A stretch of DNA of 57,238 nt from Pleurostoma richardsiae (GCA_030052745.1 JANBVO010000083.1:1-57238); one strand, 5' to 3'; numbered from the stretch's first letter, positions 10,380-22,018 are shown. Notes: generated by a model not told the origin, from the letters alone. Made by a program: numbers and translations.

Positions 10380-13300
10380 TTATTTAGCTTTACTATTATT
10401 TAAGTTAATAAAGGGAAAATAATAGAGAAAAATCAACGATTATTAATAAATAGTTTAATTATTTATACTATTTCTTTTATATTAAACGAGAAGCGTAATA
10501 ATCTTTTAGCGCGTTTAATTAATTTTCTTAATACGGTTAACGTATAGGAAAACGATTTTAATATTCGATTTTAGGATTTTATCGACGAATTTATATTTAA
10601 AGCGAGCGATATTTTTAGTTTTATATTTCCTATTTTAGTCGATAATAAAGCTAGTCGTATTATAGTTCTTAACGGTTTTCCTGTTACGACGCAATAAAGT
10701 GGTTTTAGTTTCTTAAATGTTATCTTTCGTTTTTCTGTCTCTCTATTTGACGAGGTATTGTACCGTGGGGTTGTTTCTTCTTTAAGTGATTTTGGTTTTT
10801 ACGATTTTATTTATTATACGGTTATCCATACCGTCTATAGTAACTTTTAATAGCTTTCCGTAGCTTCGGTTAAAAGGATTTTCCTTTTATTCTAGCTTGT
10901 AAAGTTAAGTTATCGAGACGATAAGGTAGATTTACTAGTATATAAGGAAATTTAGTTCGTATATTAATAGATTTTTCTTATTTATCACTTTAAAAAAGCC
11001 GGTACGTTAGTCGGACCATTTAATACGAAATTTACCGGGTAGATTATAATCTTTATTTAAGCGGAAGTAAACCGTATTCTCGATCTCGTAAAAAATAAGA
11101 CTATGCTTGTTATTATACTGTTATTTAACGACGGTTACAGCGATATCTATTAGAATTATAGTTTCTTATTGATAACTAACGCGTATTACCTTAAGAACGT
11201 CTTCGTTGACTGGTTCATCGTATAGTTCGGCGAGTATATCTAGTATTATTTTAGGTTTAAAGTTATAGATTAGTTCGTTCGGTAACCGGCTAATTGTAGC
11301 GGTTATAACGTTATTAATATAATGTTAAAGCGTTAGTAGTAAATTATATTATAGTACGTTTAGGTTTATTACGATATAATAGCGGATAGTTATTTCTACC
11401 GTTTAATTTATACGTTCTAACTACCTATCCGTTTAGAGGTAATATATCGTAGAGAAAAGAAACTTAGCGTTAAAGGCGGTAAATATAACTCGTTATATCT
11501 CGGAAGTAAACTTCGGGTTTTTATTTAAGATAACGTACTTCGGTATACCTTAGTTAGTTATTTCTAACGCTTTAATAATTACGGTTACCTAGTTTTTTAT
11601 TTTATATATCGAATAACTTACTATAAGTAACGTTTTTTTACTAAATTTATACGTTATTATATAAATCGTATTTAAAACGTAATATCCTAGTAACGTTTAA
11701 AAGGTGTTTTTTACTTATACTTCTAGTAATTACATTATGAAATTTATTATTATTATATAGAATAGCTATAACGAAATTTTAATTAATACTATTTCTCTTA
11801 GTAGTAGATTTTTATTTATTTAGTTCTAGTAGTAAGTTTCGTAAAATTATACTTATTTACGGACTTTCTAAGTTTTCTTATCAAATATAACGTTATTAAA
11901 GTTAACTATTATCTTATTAATACTAAAGTAGTACTTATAATCGTAGACTAGTTCGAAGAACTTCGGAACGTAGTTTACGGAAATGTAAAATCTTCTTCTA
12001 CCAAAATAATCGATATAGTAAAGAAGATTATTTGTCATTTCGAACGGTCCGTACGGAAAGGAAGGTTTTTTTCGTCGTTTCCGCTTCGAAATGTCAGGCC
12101 TAAGGTTCGATTCGCTCGTCTTAATGCGGTTAGTGTAATCTTAGAGCTTTTAGATGATTTTTCCGTATTTCTTATCTCTATAGTATCCGTTGATGATACG
12201 GCTTTTGAAATCGAGATGTAGGATTAGTTCGATCGACGTTTCTTCTACATGTAATACGAAATTATTACCTTCGGCCTACGTACCGGTTATAATATCGTTT
12301 AGCTCGTTAGTTTTATTATCCTATAACTTATCTAAATCCTTTACGAACGTTAGTAATCTAAATAAGGTATCGGGAACGATATTTAACTTACTAAAGATAT
12401 AAAAGATTTATAAGTTAAATTATAATAAGTAATTAGCTACGTTAGTAAGCTTTAAGTTCGCTTTATTAAAGTCTATTATATTTAACGAAATATACATTAC
12501 AATCCTTTTAATTAAAGCGTAATCGGTAAGAATATTAACGAGGTATTAGTTTAACTAAACTAATTTTCGTAACTTCTTATAGGTTTATACTATTTTTATA
12601 ACTTCGGCTTCCGTCGATTCGTATTTTTTTTTAACCGTTATAGTTAACTTAAATATAAATAAAATTAGTTTAATACGATTTACAGGTATATTCTTACTTA
12701 AAATCTAGTTTTTTACTTATAGTTAGTTAAATTAAAAGATAAACAAGTTAAAAATACGTTTATAAGTATTAACTTTAAAAAATAACGGTTACTTTAAGTC
12801 GTAATAGTATAAGAAGTTTTCTTTATATAAGTTATCTTATAAGGCCTAAAAAGATTTTATCTTTTCGGTTATCGATACGAACGTTACTTTTAACGTATAA
12901 GTTCGTCGTATTAGTTTTAACTTTCTTTCTAATATAGCTTTTATTTTTTTCGTAGCGGTTAAAAGTATCGTTTTCTGATTTTAAAACGGTTTAGCCTTAA
13001 TATTGAACTAGTTAATATTTTTTTTAAACTAGCCAGCTATATTAAAGTATATTTCTAGGTCGGTAAAGTTGTTTAGGAATTTGATCTTTTTAAAGGCTAT
13101 TATTTAGTCTTCTATTTTCGTAATACTATTACTATTAACTACGTACCTAAGAAATTTTACGGTTAGGTAACTTACGAAAGATTTTTCCGTCGAAATATAA
13201 ACTCGGTTTTCTTCGAATACTTTCATTACTATAGTTAAGTATTTAAGGTGTTCTTCTTCGGAGTTACTAGCGACGACGATATCGTTAATATAAGTACGGA

Positions 13301-16300
13301 CGAAGTATTAGTAAAGGAAGAAAATCTAATTTATAAAGCGTTATATATAAACGAGTAAGTTTTTAAATCTTATAAGGACTACGTTAAACTTTTCGAGTCT
13401 TTAAGGATTAATGACGATTATACGGTTACGGTAATTACAATAGATCAGTAGTTAAAAGAAAAATCTTACGGCGTCGAAAATAACGTAGTATTTTTTATTT
13501 ATTATATCGTTAATAATATCGTTTTAATCTAATAAAGAATATATATCTGATATTACGATACGATTAAACGGTCGGAGGTTAACTATAACGTAACTTTTTT
13601 CTTTAGTTCCGATCGTTCGTTATATTATAAAAACTAAGTATACGATAAACGTTAGCTCGTGTTAAAATTCTATTTAGCTTTAAATGTAAAGCTTGTCGTA
13701 GGTTTCGTTAAGGAAAACGCGATTTTTAAGTCCTAATGGGTATGTTCGAATTACTTTAAATTATTGTTACTATCTATTAACTAAGTCGACGCGTATTTTA
13801 AATTCTTTCGGTATTGGTACGATATTTTTGTAGTAGAAAACGTTATATTTATTTAGTAAACTTTTAATCTTATTTATAAGTAAAGGGTTTAAGTTATAGA
13901 TATTTACTCCTACGGTCGACTTAATAGTTTTTAAATGATTAGATTTAGTTAAACCGTACGATAAAATAAATAGGTCTAATGTATTTTCGGGTAGAGCTTC
14001 CGTTTTCTCTATCTACTTTTAGTTATAGTTTTTTTTAGCGTAGTCGGCGTTAAATTCTTTTAAATGTAATGCGAACTTTTCGTATATGATGTTTTCTTTG
14101 CTAAAAAGTTCTTAAATCTCGCTCTATTCGTAAAGTATAACTTGTTCGTTACCTTAGTATTTACGTATCTAGTTAAATATCTTATTCCGACGGATTTTCT
14201 ATAGTTTATTCGTTTTATTTTGCATTATAATCGTTTTAAGTACTAAACGGTTAATCGTAACGTCGATTACGAAAAGGTAAACTAGTTCGAAATAATACGG
14301 CATTAGTCCTCTTATTTCCTCTTTTAATAGTTTTAGAAGATCGACGTACTAAGTAGCGATAAAGGTTTCGTTTCTTAGAAAGATAACGATAGTATCGGTA
14401 GTTTTAACGTGGCGGCGGATTTCCTTCGAAACGTTTTTTTTAAACACATTGCTTTTTATCGTTATATTATATAACGATCGGAACGTATAAGTATTTTTAA
14501 CTATATTAATTTTAACGTTATAGTTATAAAGAAAGTTAGTATTTAATAGTATTTTTAGTTTTAAATTATCGATAACGTTTGTTTTAATATATATATAACT
14601 ATTAACTTATTAGCCGTTTAGGATACCGAAAATATAGAAATTAAATTCTACCGTATCTTTAATAAATATATAAGAATCGATGTTTTTAATTAGTTTTCTT
14701 AGTTTTTTATTCTATTTAACGTTTTTAACGAAGTCCTTAACCTACTATTAGTTAATTAAAATAGTACTGCATTCGATGTTCCTATAGACTTCGACTTTAG
14801 GAGTTTTAAGATCGTTTTTAATAGTAATCTTTAAGTACGTTTATTTATTAAGGTTTTAAAAGTTACCATTAAATCTAACGCTAACTTCGATAATTTAATC
14901 TATCTTGAAATATAGTTTAGATATTACGAAGTTCGTTTCGCTTTCTACATTACAAGTAGAATTATAGTTATTTTACGTTTCTATTAATTTAATAGTTTAA
15001 ATTATAAGCTAGTTTAATATACTTAGTATTATTACGGGCGTTTTTAATATCGTATTAAGTTTTTATTTCGCCTAGCTTATCGGTTTTTTCGGCTACGATA
15101 GTTGTTTATAGGATTTTTATTGTAAAATGTAATCGAATAGGGTATTTCGAGAGTAGAATTCGGTATAGTACGTTCGACATATTTATAGTTCGGTTTTACC
15201 TCGGTTACGCCTTTCTTAGTAAAGAATTTTACGCTTATCTTTAAAGTTTACGAAATAAACGGCTTCGACTTCGAAGTATCTTATTTCTTCGTTTTCTTCG
15301 TCCTCTACGTCGTTAAGCGGAATCTTTCTTCGGCTAATATAGACATAACCGTCCTTACGCAGCTAGCTTATACGTTCTTAGGCGTCCTTATCGCCTTCTT
15401 AGACGAACGTTTCGTTATAATAGACGTAATCTCGTTTACATCTAACGAACGTACTATATTTACCGTATCGACGTTTTTAATACGTAGGACGTCTTTTAAA
15501 ATAGTTATTTTATTTTATAGGACGGTCGTTATATTCCGATCGGTTATAACTATAACGTTTAAAATTACCTTATCGATTATTATAATTTTCGTTACGCCGG
15601 TTATTTTTATCGTTCTAATCGCGTTATTAGTAACTAATTCTAATTAAATATTCGTAACGGTTAACTAAGTTCTTAGCGAATTTACTTCGTTCATTACGAT
15701 TATATCGGTCTTTACCTTAGTTAACGTTAATTTCTTTATCGTTAGAATTATTTTTAAATACGTATTCGGTAACGTTAACGTAGCGTTTATTCTTAAAATT
15801 AAGTACGCTAAAGATTTCCTTCTCAAGATATTCTTCTCGGAGTACGTATTACTATATCTTTCCGTTAAGGAAATATTCTGAAATCGATATATTTAATTAT
15901 AGTTCGAGTAAGTATTTCTTTAATTCTACGTATATTTAACTTCGAAATCGGAAAATAAGTTATTAGTTAATAATATCGCCTTAAGTTCAAGTATATCGGA
16001 AATATTCGTACGTAAACATAAAAAAGCTAACGTCGTTATAGATATCTTCGTAAATATAACGGTATTTCTTAAACTAAAACTCGGATTCCGCCGGTTAAAT
16101 TCCGAATCGTTTATAAAAGACGGCGAACTAGTTATTAAAATCGTCTTTTAAATGGTTTTATTTAACGGGTAAGAATAATTATACGTACTATATTTAAGTT
16201 TTATTACGGAATAGTAAGTTTAGTTTTTTAATAAGTTTTACTTTTCGGACGTTATTTTTAACAGTATTATTAACGGCGTTCTTAAAAAATATTAAGTCCC

Positions 16301-17640
16301 GAAAAATAATAGTCTTACCGTTAGTAAAAACTAATTCCTTATTTTATTCTTTTACGTTAAACTAGTATAATTTAACGTTAAAAATTTTCTAGTTATCTAA
16401 GTTTATTACTAATATCGTTATAATTAACTATCCGGTTACCGTATTTACTATTATAGTACTTTACTTTTATTCTTTAAATTCTTTTATAAGATTCCTATAA
16501 TTTTATATTATCGCCGCTATAGCTACTATTAAGTCCGTTATAATTACTAGTTAATTTAACGATACCGGGGTATTCGTTAAGCGGATTAATCGTTACGATC
16601 TATTGGTTTCGACGTAGAAACGTACTGTAGTTGAGTTTACGTTAGTATTAGTTTTTTTTTCGGCATTAAGTCTTTAAGCTCGGTTTTTACTATTTATTAT
16701 CGATAATTATTATAAGGATAGAAATTAGTCGTTTAAATTTTCAGTATTTAACTAGGGGTTTTATAAGGAAGTGATTTTCGTTATTAAAGGTAACTATTAA
16801 TTCGAAGGGTTTAACGTACTTTATTAATTATCTAATATCTTTATTTCGTTTGCTTTTTTAAGTTAGAATAGGATTAACGTTTTTTTTAGTAAATAGATCG
16901 TTCGATTTAACTACGACATTATCAGTCTTAGTATCGGTAATAATATTCGTATTACCGGTATTATTTCTCTTAAGGTCTCTAAAGATCGCCTTATAAGGTT
17001 AAACGGTAGATTCTCGATTTACTTTTATTCTTCGAGATACCGAAAGGTAGTTAGAACGGCTTCAATAGTTTATCTAACTTCCTCGTCGTCTTCCGTAGAG
17101 AATACGTTTCGAGGTCGTTTTGATTTCCCTATAGCCTTAAATAAGTAATTATTTCTTTTTAAATTTACCGATAAAGAGGTTACGATTTTAAGTTTAATTC
17201 GGTCGGCGTTAAAGATAGTTATAACGTTAAACGTTTATTAGTTATCTTAAATATAAGCGTAGACTTCCTTAAATTTAATAAGTTACAAGTGTAAAATAGT
17301 TATAAAATAGTTATTCGATAGGTATTATTATTAACTACCTCGTTAATAATAACGTTCTTATTACTATTTTTAATCGATAATCTAGTAACCTAACTTAGAT
17401 CGTAGATTCAACTATAAGGGCTATTACGTCTATCGAATTATTAACTAGCCGAATAAACGGGTCAATACTATAGAAATAATAATTACCGGGCCAGTTATAT
17501 AACAACAGTACTAGATACTATCTCAACAACGAATACTATTACGCTTAACGTCTTCTAAGTTATTACTATCGACGTAATCGTCTACAACAACTGGTTCTAG
17601 CACAAGAAGGTTATCTCCCCCGGGGCAACGAAAACTAAAG
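10380..17640 (-). pseudogene. gag-pol remnant of the 10.5 kb gypsy element
   Basis: Minus strand. The gag region is right of about 15 kb, with a basic Arg/Gln-rich segment and Cys-containing knuckle-like remnants near 15.4 kb. A retropepsin-like segment follows around 14.45-14.65 kb (FNFYIFGILNG, then ILLNTNFLYNYNVKINIVKN). RT comes after it; the box at 13281-13292 reads YIND where functional enzymes have Y-x-D-D, then IVVASNSEEEHLKYL. The Asp-to-Asn change fits G-to-A mutation. Integrase is expected at about 10.7-12.8 kb but I could not fix its motifs by eye. Numerous TAA/TAG interrupt the frame, so it is inactive. Confidence 0.75.
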
Positions 17641-17649
17641 AGGAAGTCA

Positions 17650-17673
17650 GTTCGATACTAGTCGTAGGCACCA
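17650..17673 (-). other. Putative primer-binding site (tRNA 3'-end-like sequence)
   Basis: Plus strand reads GTTCGATACTAGTCGTAGG then CACCA, 2 bp before the right LTR. This looks like a T-loop (TTCGA) plus acceptor end and CCA of a tRNA, so the minus strand is complementary to a tRNA primer beginning TGGTGCC. Position and orientation fit first-strand priming. The tRNA identity is not determined. Confidence 0.5.
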
Positions 17674-17675
17674 CT

Positions 17676-17921
17676 TACTACAATAAGTTAGTTCTTATTA
17701 CTTAAGTTAACACGCAGGCAGTCAAGACTAACTACGTAGGAGTCTGCATAGACTAAAGCATGACGTTCAAATCAGGATATCAGGTAATATAGTAGTAAGA
17801 GCTTGATTCTCTATCTAGGATATCTGTCTGCCAGGCCTGCCTTATATAAGGCCAGGCCTGGCGCCTCACGTGCTAGACAGGTCCAGGTGCTCCTCAGGGG
17901 AGCACCCAGAGTATTATAACA
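17676..17921 (-). repeat. Right LTR (5' LTR) of the 10.5 kb gypsy element
   Basis: 246 bp, TACTACAATAAG...GTATTATAACA; the first G of the TG terminus has become A. Relative to the left copy it mainly shows A where the left has G. Confidence 0.9.
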
Positions 17922-17926
17922 GAACC
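17922..17926. other. Target-site duplication GAACC, right copy
   Basis: Identical to 7377-7381, directly after the right LTR. Sequence then continues in the interrupted 597 bp LTR. Confidence 0.9.
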
Positions 17927-18339
17927 GCTTACCCTTTAAGAAGGTCTAACTTCCGCTAGTAACTCGGCGACGGCGGGAGTTCTCCTTTTCGGCGTTATCT
18001 CTCCGGCTTACTTATTTTTAAAAGATAGAAGTTAAAGCTTATAAAGAGATCGGTATATTTACAAGGTAAGGAAAAGAGATATAACATAAAAAATAGTATA
18101 TTCTTAGTTATAAAACTTTAACTTACCGGTTATTCTCTAAACGCCCGGCAAACAACTTTAAAAAGAACCTATATAAGCCTCAGGCCCTAAAAAAAACCTA
18201 GCTAGTTACAACATTCCGTACGTACTTAAGTATGTATTTAATTAAGTGCCTTACTTAAGTTTAAGCCATCGTAGCTTAAGCTTTCTTTCTATATAAACGG
18301 GTTAAGTATTACTTTCCTAACGTCTTTCTTATAAAGTAA

Positions 18340-18936
18340 TAATTTAAATAACTATTATATTAACTATTTTTTAACTATATGTTTAACTTTAAACCGGCGG
18401 TTAATTAATCGTTTCCGCCGTTACGTTTTAATTATTTAAAATATCCCTTTTAACTCGTTCTTCTAGTAATTCTAGCCGCGAAAAGCTTCTTTTAAAGGTC
18501 CTAAGTTCCTATTAAGGTATAAACGAGCCGCTTACCCTTTAAAAAGGTCTAGCTTCCGCTGGTAGCCCGGCGACGGCGGGAGTTCTCCTCTTCGACGCCA
18601 TCTTTTCGGCTTGCCTATCCCTAGAAGATAAAAGTTAAAACTTATAAAGGGATCGGTATATTCACAAGGTAAAGAAAGAAAATATAATACAAAGAGTAAT
18701 ATATTCTTAGTTATAAAACTTTAACTTACCGGTTATTCTCCGAACGCCCGATAAACGGCTTTAAAAGGAGCTTATGCGGGCTCCGGGCCTTAAAAGGGGC
18801 CCGGCTAGTTACAGCATTCCGTACGTACCTGGGCATGTGCTTAGTCAGGTGCCCTGCCCGGGCTTGGGCCTTCGCGGCCCAGGCCTTCTTCCTATATGAA
18901 CGGGCTAGGTGCTACCTTCCTAGCGTCCTTCTTACA
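18340..18936 (-). repeat. 597 bp LTR, copy B, tandem to copy A
   Basis: Starts TAATTTAAATAACTATTATA and ends CGTCCTTCTTACA; same length as reassembled copy A. It keeps more G/C than copy A (for example CCCGGGCTTGGGCC against CTTAAGTTTAAGCC). Only AAGTAA separates the two. Flanks AGTAA (left) and AGAAA (right) differ by one base, so an independent solo-LTR insertion with a decayed duplication is possible. Confidence 0.8.
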
Positions 18937-19160
18937 AGAAAATTTTAAATTATTTAAAAGTTTATTAAATATATAAAGCTACTTAATAAATTAAGTAATG
19001 ACTATTATAATAGTATATACTTACGTACTTAAAGTGTACGTCGTAATTACCGTAGCACATCTTCTTATACCTTCTATAACATTAAAAGATCAAGAACGTC
19101 TTAAACCTTCTAAGAAAAGGTCGCTGAAACGGCAGGTCCCAGGAAGTGAGTGATGTGAAT
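18937..19160. other. AT-rich to normal-composition border
   Basis: Base composition changes over about 150 bp. AT-rich RIPed sequence ends near 19.1 kb and GC-balanced DNA begins. No gene seen. Confidence 0.6.
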
Positions 19161-19409
19161 TTATGTTCTGGGGCATTGGCTGATGGCAAACGGACTTTGC
19201 CCCATGAGCCCGAAGTCAGGCCTCGTGGCACCTGTCTGGATGTCATAGCGGAAAGTCGGTGGACGCCCTATGTCGCCGACGACATCCCGGACTTTTTGCC
19301 CGAAGGAGCGTTTCGCCTTTTCGCTGCCAGGCTTAGTGTCCTTCTCGCCCGAGGAGGTAGTGGATCCGGACAAGGTAGATGGTGCGTACTGATTGCTCGT
19401 GGGAGACAT
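19161..19409 (-). CDS. Hypothetical small protein at the RIP island border
   Basis: An ATG at 19409 opens an 82-codon frame: a Ser/Thr-rich start (MSPTSNQYAPSTLSGSTTSS), a Lys/Glu segment, then KRSFGQKVRDVVGDIGRPPT with Arg/Lys-rich helix character. The composition looks protein-like rather than random. No family is recognised and no membrane segment is seen. It ends 60 bp from the AT-rich island, so the true 3' end may be spliced or have been lost to transposon insertion. Upstream a candidate acceptor (CTTCAAAG) lies about 40 bp before the ATG, so further 5' exons are possible. Confidence 0.35.
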   Translation of the reverse strand: MSPTSNQYAPSTLSGSTTSSGEKDTKPGSEKAKRSFGQKVRDVVGDIGRPPTFRYDIQTGATRPDFGLMGQSPFAISQCPRT

Positions 19410-20806
19410 GGCGATCAAGGGCTCGAGATCAGGCAAGGACTGCTTTGAAGCAAAAGACCATGCGGAACCAATAAAAGGCCCAGATATGAAGTGGAGCAGA
19501 AATATGCTCCTACTGTCATCTGTTTGTGTGGATAAAAGGGTGGGCGCTCACAGCGATGCGCTCTGAGGTCGGCAAGGAAATAACGGCCTCAGCGGAACTT
19601 GACCATTTTATATTGGCGGGATGAGACGAAGGGGAGACGACTCATATAATCCACGCCTGACCGAAAAACAGTCAGCATCGCGGCTGTCACAGACAGCAGA
19701 CAGATTCGGCCATCTCACGTCACACAAGGATGCGAGGAAGGCTCGCACTACGTAAGACGGATCTCGACTGACGGAAGGAGGCTTGCTGCCTTGCACATCT
19801 CCCAAACGCGGCTGCCTATGAGTTCCCGGCATGATGGCCGGTGTAGGCACTCTACCGGGCTTAATCGGCCTGCTGGTCCGCACGTCTGGTGGTCATCATT
19901 GACCTCGGGGCCGGTGAGACATATTCGGACTAGGTAAAATTTACATAGACCTCAGGACCAGTTGGCAGTAAAAAGCCATCACAGTGAGGACGTTGAGTCA
20001 CTGAGAGCCCAATGCGACCCCCTACCTGGACCAGGAGCAGGCAACCGCAGAAAGGAGCAAAGACACGCCGTCTGCGATAATTGAGCAGGCATCTGCCGCT
20101 TATGCTGGAAGGATAAGGCCTAAATACACACCTGCCAGTCTGCTGTTCTCGAAAAGGGGCAGCGTGTCGTGTGTGCTAGCGGAATCCTTGTATAAGTGCA
20201 AATTCCCGTGATCAAAGCGGTTATGCTTTCGTCTTTTGCAGCTGGTCAACTCTCCCGGTCTCCAAGCCACCGTCTCCTCCATCCATGACCCGGGTGGTTT
20301 CATCTTATCCTGCGCCTCTTACCTCACTCTGTTTCTCGCTCGCCTTCTTGGTTTTCCCCCTTCTCTTCCTTGTTTATTTCTTCACATCCTGAGCTGGTAT
20401 CGGCGGGACACGACGTATCGGAAGACTATGTGTGCCTCGAGGGACGATGTCCCTGCTCGAGATAATCAGTAGAGTTTTGTCAACAAAAGAACCTGGGTCC
20501 GGTAGGAAACGTGAGAGAGAGAAAGCCGCCGGCCGAAGCTCAAGCACCGGCGCCAGCACCGGGTAATGAATTCGGGCACCTCCCTAGGCCACTTGGTGTT
20601 TGAATGTGAATGTGGGAATATTGCAATTTTCTATGGCAGTCGCTACGGTACCACAAGTAGACCAACCCAGCGCATAGTCCGCTGTCAATGGTGCGAACCT
20701 CAAACCAGAAATATCCCATCTAGGGCACCCGACGAGAGCAATCACTCTACCAGAGGTAACCAGAGCCAGACGGGCTCAACCGCCCATTGGCAGGCACTCG
20801 TGCGGC
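19410..20806. other. Intergenic, no supported gene
   Basis: Short overlapping frames on both strands only, none with recognisable protein character or consistent splice signals. Confidence 0.5.
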
Positions 20807-22018
20807 CTAGACAGCATCTTCCGCGGCGAACCTGATCTGATGCCCAATGATCCGACACACTAACTCCTCAGACTTCGTCCAGACATCGTCGACACCGAAC
20901 ACGTCGACCTTACAGGCTAGCCGACTGCGCAGCTCCCCCACCATGGTCATGTGAAGGCCCGGTAGCCAGGTTTCGGCGCCGTCCATCTGTCTCATGGCTG
21001 CGCTACCCCCTTCGTCGTCATCGTCGTTAGAGCCATCGGTCTCCGCGACACGGTCCTCCCACTCCCGTATCTCGCTAACCCCACATCGGACCATGGATTC
21101 CATAAATCTATGGAGGCTGCCGGAGCCACGTACATAGGCCCACAGGAAAAGGGAGCCGTGGCGTAGAAGCATTTCTCGAAACGCCACCACTTTGTCCCAT
21201 GCGCCCGGGTCGGAGCGTAGCTCCATGGCCTTGTAACGAGCATATCCCATTGCCGCCAGGGAGGTCAGCTGATTCAGAAACGCGAGGTCTTCCGTCGACA
21301 GCGTGCGAATCATCATGATCTGCCTGGCCCGAGTGGTGCAACATATGCGCAGTAAATCTGACTGCCAAGCCAGCACAGATCTGATTCCATGAACGGCAGG
21401 TCCTAGCTGGTCCCTACTTATCAGCGGCACGTCAGCCCTCATATCTGGCTTCCGTGACGGTGTCGCCTTTGTTGCCTCCTTTGCACTAAGCATAACATCG
21501 GCCTCAACGTCGGCGACGCGATCGGCGATATAGAGGGCTCGTTTTAGGCCCCTCTTCATGTTACATAAAGCGTCGCTGGAGAGGCCAAGACTCGTTGGGT
21601 CGCCCGTAGACAGGAATCCGCCACTGAGGATAGAGTCAATGCGCCAGTCCCTCCGGTTAAATTCTGTGACGGTGCCAAAAGTAAAAGCGTTGATACTCTC
21701 ACGTTGCTCGGTCTCCGACGAGAGTACTGCACCAATTGGTGGGAGGGGAAACCGCGACAACTTTGTGACGGTGATGGACCTTTCGTGGGAGGCGATGAGG
21801 TTCCGCATGGCCTGTCCCTTGTCAACTAAGAACATGATTGAAGAAGGTATTGGCCAGGGAGAACATTGACACGGCCCACGCACCTTGCTTGTCTGTGTCA
21901 ACCTCCAAAGCGTCGCCCAGTCCGCCTTTTCCACGATCGCGAGCATGATATCTGCGGGCAGGTTACAAACGTAGCGGATGGGCAGCGGGCCTGAGAAGTC
22001 CATCGTGGACCTAGACAC
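20807..22018 (-). CDS. F-box-like domain protein, two exons
   Basis: Exons 21884-22018 and 20807-21811 give 379 aa. The 72 nt intron (GTGCGT...TTGAC...ACAG) is a multiple of three, so the unspliced frame is also open. After splicing, residues about 15-55 read VCNLPADIMLAIVEKADWAT then LWRLTQTSKAMRNLI, the Leu-Pro-x-(D/E)-Ile/Leu opening and spacing of a fungal F-box. The remaining 320 residues have no recognised repeat; an Asp-rich run (DGSNDDDDEGG) lies near the end. F-box proteins normally bind Skp1 and bring substrates to SCF ubiquitin ligases; the substrate is unknown. It is transcribed away from the 246 aa protein gene. Confident as a gene, moderate on the F-box. Confidence 0.7.
   Translation of the reverse strand: MSRSTMDFSGPLPIRYVCNLPADIMLAIVEKADWATLWRLTQTSKVRGPCQCSPWPIPSSIMFLVDKGQAMRNLIASHERSITVTKLSRFPLPPIGAVLSSETEQRESINAFTFGTVTEFNRRDWRIDSILSGGFLSTGDPTSLGLSSDALCNMKRGLKRALYIADRVADVEADVMLSAKEATKATPSRKPDMRADVPLISRDQLGPAVHGIRSVLAWQSDLLRICCTTRARQIMMIRTLSTEDLAFLNQLTSLAAMGYARYKAMELRSDPGAWDKVVAFREMLLRHGSLFLWAYVRGSGSLHRFMESMVRCGVSEIREWEDRVAETDGSNDDDDEGGSAAMRQMDGAETWLPGLHMTMVGELRSRLACKVDVFGVDDVWTKSEELVCRIIGHQIRFAAEDAV

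Larger units (their letters stand above)
7382..17921 (-). mobile_element. Complete, RIP-inactivated Ty3/gypsy retrotransposon, 10,540 bp
   Basis: Two 246 bp LTRs (7382-7627 and 17676-17921) bound a 10,048 bp interior and are flanked by the duplication GAACC. Gene order on the minus strand is gag/zinc-knuckle region, retropepsin-like domain, reverse transcriptase, expected RNase H/integrase, then an additional long ORF before the 3' LTR. A tRNA-3'-end-like sequence lies next to the right LTR, as expected for a primer-binding site of a minus-strand element. Every coding segment carries in-frame TAA/TAG, mostly at positions that fit Gln codons. The element is long for the family (commonly 5-8 kb), owing to the extra ORF. 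It is younger than the LTR it interrupts. Confidence 0.9.
7192..18333 (-). repeat. 597 bp LTR, copy A, split by a 10.5 kb insertion
   Basis: Bases 7192-7381 plus 17927-18333 together make 597 bp and align end to end with copy B (18340-18936, also 597 bp). For example TTCTTCTAGTAATTC and CCGCTTACCCTTTAA occur in both. The equal length after removing the insertion and one GAACC duplication confirms the reconstruction. It is taken as the 5' LTR of the minus-strand gypsy remnant on its left. Many differences from copy B are G-to-A or C-to-T. Confidence 0.85.

Noticed and set aside
12190-12402. 70-codon plus-strand frame in the inner element
   Set aside because: Antisense to pol in RIPed DNA; chance opening.
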